Positions 37,501 through 49,137 of a stretch of DNA of 64,000 bases are shown in pieces (within the stretch, counting starts at the first letter, position 1; every line of letters begins with the position of its first letter). A model generated the notes under the pieces. It was not told the DNA's origin and made no database searches. It saw only the letters and a list, made by a program, of their open reading frames with translations. Both the position numbers and the translations under genes were made by a program. This DNA is from Delphinapterus leucas (Eukaryota > Chordata > Mammalia > Artiodactyla > Monodontidae), in assembly GCF_002288925.2 (NCBI RefSeq), contig NW_022098094.1:881865-945864 (forward strand), in the 5' to 3' direction.

Positions 37501-38596
37501 TGGCAACTCAAATATTCTTTCATCTCGATTTGTTTAACGTACCAAAAAATATACCAGCATTTCCATTCCTTCACTCATTCATTTATTCCCTCTAAGTTTA
37601 CAATATTTGGAAAAAGATTTCCTATGTTTTTTCCAAAATGCACAGCAGATTAGAGGTGTTCAGTTTAACTACATTTTCTTAGAATGGGTGGGCAGGTCCT
37701 TAAATCTCCATCCAGAGCTCCCATTTCCATTTTAACTGATGTTTTATCTAATGATACTGCTTGGAAGAAGCCAGGACGGGATCCCTTTGCTTAAATAAAA
37801 GTTTTTGCTTAGGGATTTTAAACAACTGACCCAGATCCTTCCAACCTCAAATCCAGGTTTAAGCATGACAATACCAAATTGGTATAAGTAAGCATACAGC
37901 TGCCAATATTAGTAAAAGTGTTAGGATAAAACATTTTTTCACAGAAATGTATTACCTTGAGTATTATTTAAAATTATTCGCTTTTGTTATTTCCCTCGGA
38001 GATCTATTGTGTTTTATTTTGTCATATCTAATTACTCCTCTTCTGTTTATGTTTTTAATTGAGGAAATAATAGTCAAAATTGAAGCAGTTAAAATTATTT
38101 AAAGTCACCAATAAGTTTTATTGTGAAAAAACTGCTAATCTCTTTCTCCAGGAGATATCGGGAGAAAGAATTGGTGAGGGAGTTGAATACAGTGGTGTAT
38201 AGAGTTGGGGATGTTTGAAAATAGCAAGAGGAAAGAATTGGTTCATGCTTCAAATAATTAGGAAAAAATGTCTAGTGCTAATCAGTTTCAAACTGGGTAG
38301 AAGCACTTATCTCCTGGCTTCAATAAATATTTAAAATGCTATCCATCATATTATTTTGAGCTCCTTACTCAATTTAACTCTACCCTCTTCCATCCAATTC
38401 TGTTTCCTCACTTTAAATATTTTCTTCATGGACCAGCTGTGTAGTTTTAGAGCATCATCCGGGCCCCGTAGCCAAGAGTAAGGAAATAGGTGGGCTATGG
38501 AGATAAATAAAAATTAAATTCGTGTATTTACCCTCAGTCCATTCCATCACAAACATATTTCTTAAGTGTTTCAACCACCTATATTAATGCTCTTTT
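31531..38596. other. 7-kb repeat-poor single-copy interval
   Basis: No young SINE, L1 tail or LTR found over about 7 kb. AT-rich (32.1-33.2, 34.3-36.7 and 37.5-38.5 kb) with a GC-richer island at 33.5-34.3 kb. Frames (33634-33897, 33979-34335, 34059-34295, 37033-37314) are short and unrecognised. Weak MIR-like text may lie at 36.69-36.80 kb. Confidence 0.5.
35033..35068. repeat. (CAAAA)n simple repeat
   Basis: A-run followed by irregular CAAAA/CAAA units. Confidence 0.85.
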
Positions 38597-38740
38597 CTTT
38601 TATTATTGAGGTATAGTTGACATGTAACATCATATCAGTTTCAGATGTAAAACATAATGATTCAATATTTGTGTATATTGTGAAATGATCACAAGTCTAG
38701 TTAACACCCATCACCATACACAGTTACAGTTTTTTTCCTT
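38597..38740 (-). mobile_element. old L1M 3' end
   Basis: 'ttattgaggtatagttgac', 'tatcagtttcagatgtaaa', 'gaaatgatcacaagtctag' and 'ttaacacccatcaccatac' are the antisense L1M 3' UTR order. A related copy is at 44.7 kb. Confidence 0.78.
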
Positions 38741-39079
38741 GTGATGAGACCTTTTAAGATCTATAAGATCAATATTCTGTTCTTAATGAAGAACTCTACA
38801 TATTTTTTCTAAATATTCCTGTTTACATAATTTTGACACTTCATTTTACTTGTGCTTAGAAGTTAGAGGATAAGGTCTCCCTATATTGTAATACTGGGGT
38901 TCTCTGCACCTTAGTTGTGAGATTTCTAAGCAAGGTAGTGAGGGATTTACTACCTAATCAAGACTAAATTTTCAGGTCCAAGAAACTAATTAACCAGAAA
39001 CCATTGCCCTCTGTCTTTTACACCCAAAGCAGGTAAATGTGCACTTATAGGTACATCAATTTACTTCCTATCTTTCCTC
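38741..39079. other. AT-rich single-copy DNA
   Basis: No frame or repeat recognised. Confidence 0.5.
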
Positions 39080-39205
39080 ACTAGAAGATAAAGCCCAAGA
39101 TAGCAAAGACTTTGTTGTTTCCTTCACTAACACATCCCCAGAATGTAGAACAGTGCCTGGAGCATAGTAGCTGCTCAGCAAATATTTTTGGAATGAACCA
39201 GTGGA
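39080..39205 (+). mobile_element. L2 LINE 3' terminus
   Basis: 'cactagaagataaagcccaag', 'catccccagaatgtagaac', 'agtgcctggagcatagtag' and 'caaatatttttggaatgaac' match the L2 end point by point. Confidence 0.8.
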
Positions 39206-39330
39206 TGGAAGGGGGGTGTAGATGCACAGAGGATGGGAGGGCACAGATGTGTAGATAGATGGAAGTGTAGATGGGTGAGCAGACAGATGAAAGGGTGGTG
39301 GGTGGATAGGAGGGTAGATGGATGACTAGC
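39206..39330. repeat. degenerate (GATG/GTAGATG)n tract
   Basis: Imperfect GATG, GATA and GGTG units over about 125 bp directly after the L2 terminus, possibly grown from the L2 GAATG tail. Gives the Ser/His/Pro-rich peptides in overlapping minus frames. Confidence 0.8.
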
Positions 39331-40276
39331 ATAGCTTGTTCCAGTTCCAAGGCCATCTGCAGGAGAATTCCCCCTTTCTCGGAAGAGGATCAGGCTTTTT
39401 GTTGTATGCAGGGCTTCAACTGATTGGACGAGGCCCACCCACATTATGGAGAGCAATTGCTTTACTCTACAGCTTAAACTATTAATCTCATCCAGAAGCA
39501 CCCTCACAAAAACACCCAGAATAATGTTTGGCCAAATATCTGGGTACCTTGTAGCCAGTGAAGTTGACACATAAAATTAGCCATCAGAGTTGTTCTTATC
39601 TATGCTATGAATTTCTGTCCTTTAGTAAGATTTTAATTTTTTTTACATTATGACTAAGGGTAAATTTATGATCCATAAAGTAACAGCTTATTAATAGTTT
39701 ATTGCTGTCATCTTATGACCACTATGGTTTATTCATTTTCTCTTCTCTGTTTATTGTCTCTTCCCTTCCTTCATTTGAATGCTCCAGATGCCTTTACTTG
39801 CCATCTTTCTTCCCTATGGTTTCAGTACAATCATTCTCCTTTGTAGTCCCCTATCATGAGTTTTTATATGCATGCTTTTAAAAGTATCTTTTTGATTTAC
39901 TCTTACATATCAATATTCATCCTTATCTAAATAATGGCTAAAGTTAAATAATATATGTATCATTTTCCTGAGTAACACAAGATAGACCACTTTTATGTCA
40001 ATCATTTCAATCTCGTTTTACATGTTACTTTAGTCAGATATTTTAATGCCACTTCATTATAGGGACATCAAATTATTCATTGCTATTATTGTTGAATTTC
40101 ATAGTCCATGCTTATTCAGAATTATTATCATAGTTACAAACTTATTTGCTCTCTTTTTCTTGTTAGTGATATATTAGAGCCTCTCAATGTATCCATCACA
40201 TCTTTTGTCTCTTGGTCATGTTTTTGTGTTTCTTTGTGTGTGTGTTTCTTTTTGAATCTCTGTGCTGTATTTTAGC
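39331..40276. other. AT-rich DNA, nothing certain
   Basis: Long T-rich stretches could hold an old antisense LINE, but no diagnostic segment was recognised. Confidence 0.4.
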
Positions 40277-40475
40277 CAAGGGTCACTATTTTGTTTTTTC
40301 CTGTAAAGGACCAAATAGTAAATATTTTAGGCTTTTTAGGTCACATAGGTCTCTGCCACAACTATTCAACTCTGCCATTGTAGACTGAATGCATAAATGA
40401 GTGGAGTTGGTTGTGCTTTGATAAAACTTTATTTATAAAAACTGCTGTCAGTGGCCATAAGCTTTGGTTTCTGAT
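40277..40475 (+). mobile_element. hAT-type (MER1-group) MITE, second copy
   Basis: 'ttcctgtaaaggaccaaatag', 'taaatattttaggcttttta', 'ctctgccacaactattcaac', 'ctctgccattgtagactg' and 'gataaaactttatttataaa' follow the same family as 24500-24690. This copy retains the left part that the other lacks. Confidence 0.78.
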
Positions 40476-41554
40476 ACATGTTCTAGATGAATTTGTTAGT
40501 TTTCTTCCAATTTACTGTTTCTGTTTAATCATGTCCCTTTGATGGATTCTAGAGTTCATCCTACATATATTGTCTCACATGACAAAATTTTTGAAATTCA
40601 AGACTCAATTGAAAATAATATGAAATATTGAAGGCTCTTCTGTTAATTAAATCGTACATTGTGTATGTGATATTTATACCACATCCATGGTAACATCTCA
40701 ATGAACTGTTGCCACATTAACAAAAATGCTGATGTTTCCTTAGATGGATTCTGTAGCCTAGTGTTTGTTTATAAAACATCTTCCTCGACTTGGAATTTTG
40801 GGTAATATCTGGAAATCTAACATATTTTTATTTGTTTCTTCTTTTTTTCTGGTAGAACCTAAGAGTAAATGAGGTTTTGATGTTGGTTATGCCAAAGGAG
40901 GGCAAATGACAGATGATAATACATTTTAAAACTTAGGCCATGATTGATGGACAATTTTCTTTAAAAGTAAATAAAATGACTAGTCTGAGACATTATTGAA
41001 AACAAAAAGCCAAAATAGTTATGAATAAGAGGAATGTCAGTGTACTTTAATCCAGCTTTAGTTAAACCAACTTTTCTTCCTTACAGTGTGGATACAACGT
41101 GCACTCTTTTGATAATTGTATCCTTTTTACTCTCAAATTTCTAGTGCCAAGAAAAGATCTTGATCGCCCCAAGCTTCTCCTTTAATGACATGATCTGTGC
41201 CAAATCGGACATGTCTCTCAGCCCTGCTTGGGCTTATGTCTAAGTACATTGGAAAACCTTGTTCAGCCCCTCCTTAACTTTTCACAATAATAATCCCATT
41301 TACTGAAAACCCATCTTAGAGAGTGGAGCTTGATAATGTCATGAAGCCGCCGGTCATTAGGGTGCCTCTAGTGGTGCTGTTGTGCAATTTGGTGAGTAAC
41401 GATGTGTTTGCCTTGCGTTATTCTCTTTAGCCTAGTTGAATTATGAATGATTAAGAAAAGCTTTGGCCATCATAGGAAATGTTGGATACAGACATGCACT
41501 CAGACAGAAAGCTCAGAATCAATCAGTAGATCATGTTATTTGTTCATTCATTTT
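40476..41554. other. AT-rich single-copy DNA
   Basis: No gene and no clear repeat recognised. Confidence 0.5.
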
Positions 41555-41645
41555 AAAATTTATTGTTTCAAAAGTATTCATTGAGCATCTACTACATACT
41601 AGGCACTGAGAATAGGTCAGTCAAGTTTCTTGTTCTCATGGAATT
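41555..41645 (+). mobile_element. ancient repeat fragment
   Basis: 'ttcattgagcatctactac', 'tactaggcactgagaatag' and 'cttgttctcatggaatttt' form the start of the same type of old mammal-wide repeat seen at 13.4 and 53.7 kb. Confidence 0.5.
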
Positions 41646-41847
41646 TTGGATTTTTTTTTTTGCATTGAATCTACAATAATTACATATCCTAAACAAATAG
41701 TTACCATATGGGTTTTTTTCTGAGTACCTGATTTTTCTCAGGAAATAAAGAATAAAATGGAGCAAAGTGGGTATTTTTATTCATTTCAAGCAGGAATTAG
41801 TATATTTCCTCAGATGTACATTTAATCAATTGATTTTTGATCCACAC

Positions 41848-42247
41848 NNNNNNNNNNNNNNNNNNNNNNNNNNNNNNNNNNNNNNNNNNNNNNNNNNNNN
41901 NNNNNNNNNNNNNNNNNNNNNNNNNNNNNNNNNNNNNNNNNNNNNNNNNNNNNNNNNNNNNNNNNNNNNNNNNNNNNNNNNNNNNNNNNNNNNNNNNNNN
42001 NNNNNNNNNNNNNNNNNNNNNNNNNNNNNNNNNNNNNNNNNNNNNNNNNNNNNNNNNNNNNNNNNNNNNNNNNNNNNNNNNNNNNNNNNNNNNNNNNNNN
42101 NNNNNNNNNNNNNNNNNNNNNNNNNNNNNNNNNNNNNNNNNNNNNNNNNNNNNNNNNNNNNNNNNNNNNNNNNNNNNNNNNNNNNNNNNNNNNNNNNNNN
42201 NNNNNNNNNNNNNNNNNNNNNNNNNNNNNNNNNNNNNNNNNNNNNNN
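41848..42247. other. assembly gap, 400 N
   Basis: Exactly 400 undetermined bases. A round number suggests a size-estimated or default scaffold gap, so the true length is unknown. Three apparent frames crossing it (41767-42426, 41826-42329, 41837-42286) are artefacts. Confidence 0.99.
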
Positions 42248-42869
42248 CCTGTCCCTTCTCGTCAGGTGATCCCAAAGAATTTATAGGATGTTTCTGGCAA
42301 AAGGAGTCTGTGATTAAGGAACGTAGCATAGCTTGCTACCCAAGGAAGCTGTCAAAAATCATCATGATTTTTCATACCTTTGGTAGGAGCTTTGTAACCC
42401 AGTTAATCAGCCAGAGTCAGTTTTAGTTATGCACTTAAAAAAATACACTGAATTTTCCGCACATGGAGGAGGAGGATTTGTAATCAGATATACCCTGTTT
42501 GCTCCCATTTACATGTGAAGGCTGCCCCATGTCCCCACCAAGCCTTTACTTCTGGTGCTTAAAAGTGTGCTCTCCCCACTGCCCAGCATCTGGTAACCCT
42601 TTGCCTACAGCTGTTGTCTTTGTACCTTTCCCACTTGGGAAGTATATGCACGCTCATTGCTTCAACTACCATTTGAGTGAAATCTCTAATCCGGATCACC
42701 AACCCACACCTGAGTGTCGATATTTTAGTGTCAATTTAGTATTTCTATAAGAATGTCTCACTTTCATGTCTCACACGTTCAAATTCTGCACAGCATTTTC
42801 CTAACCAAGCTAGAGACCCTTTCTGCTTCCTTTTGGCACAAACATCACAGTGGCCCCCTGGGAAGTTGC
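42248..42869. other. single-copy or old L2-like DNA
   Basis: No gene. Phrases such as 'taaccaagctagagaccc' near 42.8 kb faintly suggest an old LINE, and the L2 terminus at 43.1 kb could be its end. Confidence 0.35.
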
Positions 42870-42946
42870 CCTTCCTTCCCTCCTTCTTCCCTCCCTCCCT
42901 CCCTTCCTTCCTTCCTGCCTTTCTTCCTTCCTTCCTTCCTTCCTCT
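42870..42946. repeat. (CCTT)n/(CCCT)n tract
   Basis: Pyrimidine-only tetranucleotide units with a few single-base interruptions. Confidence 0.93.
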
Positions 42947-43029
42947 CAACTTTTCTGTTAACCTGCCATGGTCTGTATATAATCCTATATTACTTCAACT
43001 TGGCCCCTGGGTTTCTACATCTGTCCCAA

Positions 43030-43150
43030 TGACCAGTAGGTGGACTCCTTAATATTAGGGACTTAGTTCTCTCTTTCTCTTTTTATTTTTCAGAACCTAA
43101 CATAGTGCAGGATACCAAGTAAGCCCTCAATAATCTCTTCCTGAACAGGT
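43030..43150 (+). mobile_element. L2 LINE 3' terminus
   Basis: 'ccttaatattagggacttag', 'cagaacctaacatagtgcag' and 'taagccctcaataatctct' correspond to the L2 end '...gcctggcacatagtagg-cgctcaataaat'. Moderately diverged. Confidence 0.55.
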
Positions 43151-43342
43151 AAAGAAGGAAATAAACATCTGCAATCACAACCTCTGTTCACTCTTCCTGT
43201 ACATTTTTTTACCTGGTTTCTCACTCTTCCTTGCCCACACTTCTCTAAAATGACTCCTGTTTGAATGACGGTAAGTAGCATCATTACCTGTCTCCTTCCC
43301 ACCAAAATCAACGCCTTGCAGTCCTGTTCCATATGCTATTTT

Positions 43343-43548
43343 TTTTTTTTTTTTTAGCGGTACACGGGCCTCTCGCTGTTGTGGCCTCTCCCGTTGCAGA
43401 GCACAGGCTCCGGACGCGCAGGCTCAGCGGCCATGGCTCACGGGCCCAGCCGCTCCGCGCCATGTGGGATCTTCCCGGACCGGGGCACGAACCCGTGTCC
43501 CCTGCATCGGCAGGCGGACTCTCAACCACTGCACCACCAGGGAAGCCC
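43343..43548 (-). mobile_element. CHR-type SINE, full length, young
   Basis: Poly(T), CpG-rich body and tRNA-like head ending 'accaccagggaagccc'. Perfect 14-bp duplication ccatatgctatttt (43329-43342 and 43549-43562), the cleanest in the window, so probably a fairly recent insertion. Confidence 0.97.
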
Positions 43549-43562
43549 CCATATGCTATTTT

Positions 43563-44675
43563 ATAACCAGTGATGGCTGTTGCTGTTTAGAGACCTCACA
43601 GTAATACGAGCTGATATATAACGATACAGTTTGTTGTATTAAACTAAAGCTTCTAAACAGGCAGCATTTTACCTGTACATTCACTGGGGGCACATATTAA
43701 TTAAGATACTCAGTGGGTCCAAGAGGAAGGAGAGAGGCACTGGTTTCACTCAACTTTTCTGAGTTAGTTGTTAAGGAAAGCTTACATCCCTGTCATTTTC
43801 CCTGGAAAAATTCTCCCAGGAAAGTACACAGTTTGTATGAGCTTCTCTCTTCTCCAAGAAGCCTAGAAAGTTGCCCTCTTAAAAGAGAGAGGGAGTTCAC
43901 ACTGACTTTCAATACTTCCAACAAACAAGAGTGAAAGATTACGTCTCCCATTGGGATTACAACAAAACTGCCTACAAATACGGGTTTGTGTGTCTCCAGT
44001 AGACACCTGTAAAGTGTCAATTGAAAACATCCTCAAGATAATCATGCATAATAATTGAGGCATGCTTAGTATTCAAATGGATATCTTATCTTTGAATATC
44101 TTTACACATATTAACTAAATAATTCTTACAACATCAGCCTTATGATTAAACATCAGTCCCCTCCATATCATGTTTCAGGGAAAAATGGATCAATAGAAGA
44201 AGTAATATTCTTATAGAGAGACGGAGGAAAAAAATAGGGTTTTTGAGAACAATTTAAAATGGAAAATTAAGTAAAAGTGAACTTGAAGGCTTAAAGATAT
44301 TAATTCATTGCTGCCAGACCCTTTGGGGGTTATCAAGATTGAAACAAAACTGGCTTCGTTTCATATCTGATAAAATTCAGTTTCAATCTCCGCACGACAT
44401 GCCAAGCAATAAGGGTCTTTTTGGAAGCAGCCAAGTGGACAGTGGCCTTGGACTGAAGGCAGTGACTGCATGGGCACCTCACAGCCACCGGACCTGTGAG
44501 GCTCTCCTGAGCGGCCAGCTGCTTGGCCTGGGGACCCAGGCAAGGCCGGAACGTGTGAGCGTAGGACTGTCTCACCCTGAGATGTGTGTGGCGGGCAAAT
44601 GAGAGAGGGAGGTAGAGTACTAACAAACAGTTCTCTTCCACTGCTTTTTTTTAAAGATAGAAATCATGTATATAT
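43563..44675. other. single-copy DNA
   Basis: Frames at 43713-43934 and 44333-44641 are unrecognised. No repeat identified. Confidence 0.5.
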
Positions 44676-44930
44676 ATTTTTTCTTTGTTTATTGATATGT
44701 AATTGACAAACATCACTGTATAAACTTACAGTGTACAGCATAATGATTTGATTTACATATATTGTGAAATGTTTACTACAAGAAGTTTAGTTAACATCCA
44801 TCACCTTGTACAGTTATTAAAAACAGAAAGAAAAAGACAAAGTGTATTTTCCCTCATGGTGAGAACTTTTAGCACTGCTTTACTCTCACCGCGGGCACCG
44901 ATGGTCTGTGTGGAGACATTCAAGGGCCTC
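44676..44930 (-). mobile_element. old L1M 3' end, second copy
   Basis: 'tttattgatatgtaattgac', 'acagtgtacagcataatg', 'ttgtgaaatgtttac', 'gttaacatccatcacc' match the antisense L1M order also found at 38.6 kb. Right limit approximate. Confidence 0.75.
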
Positions 44931-47900
44931 CCTCCTTCTTGTTGATGGAGCCCCCAGTAGAAGAAAGCACAGGTGAGCTCCCTCACGTCCTTCCTAAGCT
45001 GGGAGGTCCTGGTGTTTACCCTGAACTCCAGCACGGGCATCAGGACAAGGGTAGCACCAGCTGCAGACCTCTGTCTCCGATTCACAAATGGCCTCGGCAC
45101 AGACCCACAGAAGCATCCAGCTCAAGGCCTCAACTGCATAAACAAAAACATCAAACTTAAATCGGATGCTTAAAACTCCAAAGGTTAACCAGGAAGCCAT
45201 CATTTCTCTCTCGACCCGGAGGACAATATAAATAAATCACCTGTTATTGGTAACAAAGTTCCTCTCCATCACAATTGCACAGACTCACGGGTCAAGGGTC
45301 AGAAAATAATGACCCAGGAAAGCTTGTAATGATGGAGCACAGTTGAAGGGGCCTGATCTCTGATGGCCAAGGTGCTTCCAAGTCAATGAGATGTGTTTGA
45401 CCCAGAAAAGCTAATGACTTAGAGAATGTCAGCTGGCGGCACTGAATAGAGAAGCTTCTGATTGTCTGTAAGACAGAGCCTGGTTTTGTGCACGAAGGCC
45501 CCTGAGCATGACGCGGAACATGCCCCCACGAAAATTGCAGCTGTCTGTGCATCAGAAACATGTGCGCTTAGGCAGGGATTCCTCCAGAAGACGTTTTCCG
45601 TAAATGTTTGAGGAAAGATTCAGTCGTGGATTTATTGTAGGTTTGCTGCATAATATTGGCAAGTTGCCTTCCCCTACGACTGTCTCCACTCATGAAACAC
45701 GGAGAACACCCTGCTGAATTCAGGCATCCCCGCACTCCCAGCATCAAAGTGAAATACTAGGAAATTGCAAGTGAATCTTAACACAACTTCTAAAATTTGG
45801 CAAATTCAAGCACTACATTTTTTTTTTGAATCTTTAAAATCACCCATGTTTGGAAGATGGTTATTTTGATCGTGAAAAATGTGAAATGTCGTGTTTAAAA
45901 CATAGAATGAAAACGTATCTTATGCCTATTTGGTTCTCCTTTCTTAGGGAGGGCAAAATATAAAACCTCACAAAGATTCATCTTAGGGAGAAAGATGGAT
46001 GAGTTTTTTTTTCTTTTGCAGACACTGTCCATTTTATCAACATGAAAAGAAAACAAAATGCATATTTAAAGATCGGGCAAAACCGTAAAGTTGATTAAGA
46101 GCACCTCTAACTGTTATTTTTCCCTTCCTTCTCCTTGGTCCAATGCCAACAATCATGTTATTCCAGACGGAGCTGTTGAGTAGAGCAGCTGGACCCCACT
46201 GTGCAGGATGGCATTTTTGTCCTTTCTGTGTGAGCTGACTTAGGCTGGAGGAGGAGTAAGGGATAAAACGCTTCCTTGAATTCTGACTGTGGTGTGCACT
46301 AGCTTGAGAGGATTTTCATGACACTTTCTAGTGGAATGGACTGTTCAGTTGGCTATCAAGATGTGTGTTCTTGACTCTGTCTTGGAGCTAACCCATGTAT
46401 TTGCATATCTAAAATTGCATTCATTTAAAAGATGTATGTTAATGAATAACATCATTAACATGAAATTTTAGATTCTAATGGGTGCTGTTTAGGGGCTTAC
46501 TAGTAGACAAAGGACAGACACAGTTTACATCCTATTCAAGAAAAGAACATTAGATTATTAAATCTGACCATCCACAACTGCCTGTAACTTTAGGGGGAAA
46601 CATTAAAATAACCATGTTTAATGAGATTATTAGTTAAGGATATGCAATTAGATCTGTTTTGTATCCAGTGAACCACTCTTAAATATGTCAACATTTTTAT
46701 TACAAAATACACTATTATGATAATCCTTTAAAATAATTCTAATTCATATCTATATGAAGTTCCCATTTTGTGAGTCACTGCAATTAAGTTGGTAATTGGA
46801 ATAAGATGGTTGCTCCCATTGGAAAGAGACTGTACATTAGAATAAATCAACTGCTTCTTATGAGCTTGTAAGAAGTATGTGATCCATTTTGCTTCCTGTT
46901 CCACTCTGTGCAAACAATGAAGATACTTATGAACACAGTGAATTCTGTTGAGTAACTGAATTGCATGTAATCAGATAAGATATGATTGAGAAAAAAAAAG
47001 GTAGGAAGAATAAGGAAACGACCTGGGTGAATATGTGATATGGACACATGGGTGGGGCAGGGGCGGGATAAAAGTCCAAATTATAACCAACTAAAGGACG
47101 GTGCTAAGGCGGCGCTGTCTTTTTAGTTCAGGATCGCTTATGTGAAACCTATTAATAGGATCTCAGAGCTGTGAATCTGGCTGGAAAAAGCAGCTCAGTC
47201 TGTGGAAGGCAGGTTTGCTCAAGTCCATTGTCTCAATGTCTGTCTCTGGATTTGAGAATATGAATGAGAGAAACAGTTGATGGTGGAAAGATTTCATCTC
47301 CCCTCAGCGGCTGGAAAAATGAAGGACTTGAAACCAGCACAGCAAATGCTCACACTGAGATTTGAAATCAGAAGCTTTCCTGCAATGCCTCTCATGCTGA
47401 TCTCTGGGACTGTCTTTGTATCCCTCAAAATAACTCTGTAATTTGTCTCTGGTATCTAATAGAGATGGAATGGGTGGCTCTCACCACACAGTCTAAAAAT
47501 AGAATCTCCCATTTTAGAGAACATCCAACAGAACGCAGGCTATAGGTACCCTGGTTTATTTGCAAAACAAAGCCTGCTTGCTTCCTCAGACAAGCTTTGC
47601 ATCATTGCAGAATAGCTCAGAGTGGGTAAGATGTGCTTAAAATGCAGTAAAAGACAAGGAGGTCACAGAAAAGGGGAAAAATGGAAATCACTCCGAGGAT
47701 TGGCAGGAAGTCGGTTTCTTCTTGACCCTGTGGACCGACCGTGGATTACTGAATGAGACTCAGAACAACATATAAAAAAACAAAAAAACTCAGGAAGAGT
47801 CAGCAGGCTCTTTCTTCTCCTTGGGAATGATAGACACAGCAGGAGAATTTATCCCTAACATCAGTTGTTTGAAAGGCACACAGAGTACGGCTTCTCATGC

Positions 47901-48449
47901 ACAACTTGAAAGACACTCCCTAGTGTTTCTTATTGTTTCATTTTTTCCTGTGTTTATCCCAAGTTGGCATAAATAAACTAGTGAAACAGCAAATGTGTGC
48001 ATCTGGTAATTATGTCTAAGCCCCAGAACTAGAATATATGAAATTGGCCCGACCCTTACATTTTAAGATACTCTAGAAAGAAATAAAGAAAAAACGAGAG
48101 GAGGGAGGGAGACAGAGAGAGAGAGGGAGAGACCACAGCCTTATTACTGAGACGATATTCAATTCTATAAGAAATCTTAAGTCATACACAAACCCAGAAT
48201 AGGAATCCCTATTCAAATTTAACCATTTTAAAGTAGCTACTATGGGGTACAGTAAGAGAACATAAAAATAATATTAAATGAGACCAATGTTTCATTAAGT
48301 TCAAAATCTTCAAACAGCCTCAGCTTATTTTCTCTAACTTTGATCTCAAAAGATGAGAAATTTAGCTAGGATAAACCTTTTCTCTCTTGGCCAATTTTCT
48401 AAAATCCTAATCCCTGGACCAACAGGGGGTTTGGAGAGAGTAGTACTCA
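44931..48449. other. repeat-poor single-copy DNA
   Basis: 3.5 kb with no young insertion. Frames of 60-99 codons around 44.9-45.6 kb and 46.7-47.0 kb are unrecognised. A purine tract (GA/GGGA units) lies at 48094-48132. Confidence 0.5.
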
Positions 48450-49137
48450 GTGTACAATTTAGCTGGATTGGTGGACAGGCTCTGCCACTTCATTATCTGT
48501 TAACTGGGGAAAGTTGCATAACTTCTCTGTGCCTCAGTTTCCACATCTGTAAACTGGGAACAATTTTAGAATTTATATCATAATGTTTTTTATGGGTTGA
48601 ATTGTGTCCCCCGCAAAAAATTCATATGTCAAAGTCCTCAGAATGTGACCTTATTTGGAGACAGAGTCTTTGCAGAGGTCATCAAGTTAAAATGAGGTCA
48701 GTAGGGTGGCCCCTGATCCAATATGACCAGTGTCCTTATAAAAGGGGGAAATTTGGAAACAGACACAGACAGAAGACCCCAAATGAAGATGGAGGGGAAG
48801 ATTGGGATGATGTGTCTACAAGCCAAGGCACACAAGAGTTGCCAGCAAACCACCAGAAGTTGGGGGAGAGGCCAGGAACAGGTTCCCCCTGGCAGCCTCA
48901 GAAGGACCCCACCCTGCTGACGCCATGATCTCAGACTTCAAGCCTCGGAACTCGGAGATGATAAGTTTCTGTTAAGTCATCCAGTCTGTGGTATTTTGTT
49001 ACAGCAGCCTTGAAAAACTAATATCGGGTCATTGAGAGGCTGATGGACTGATAAATGTAAGAAGCTTGGAAACATGCCAGGAGCAAGATAAAAGCTCAGT
49101 AAAAGTGAGCTAGGATTATTGTTATTATTACTGCTAC
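48450..49137 (+). mobile_element. MIR SINE split by an LTR
   Basis: Left half (48450-48583): 'cttctctgtgcctcagtttcc' and 'catctgtaaactgggaacaa', the conserved MIR core. Right half (49025-49137): 'gataaatgtaagaagcttgg', 'aaagctcagtaaaagtgagc' and 'attattgttattattact', the MIR 3' half. The MLT1 LTR at 48584-49024 lies exactly between. Confidence 0.8.
48584..49024 (+). mobile_element. MLT1-type MaLR solo LTR
   Basis: Begins tgttttttatgggttgaatt, continues 'gtgtcccccgcaaaa', 'gaatgtgaccttatttggag', 'tgtccttataaaagggggaa', 'ctacaagccaaggcacac', 'gccagcaaaccaccagaag' and ends 'ggtattttgttacagcagcc' with 'actaata'. This is the MaLR/MLT1 order. Solo, inserted in a MIR, so younger than that MIR. Confidence 0.85.

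Noticed and set aside
41767..42426. 219-codon frame across the gap
   Set aside because: Most of it is translated N; not evidence of coding.
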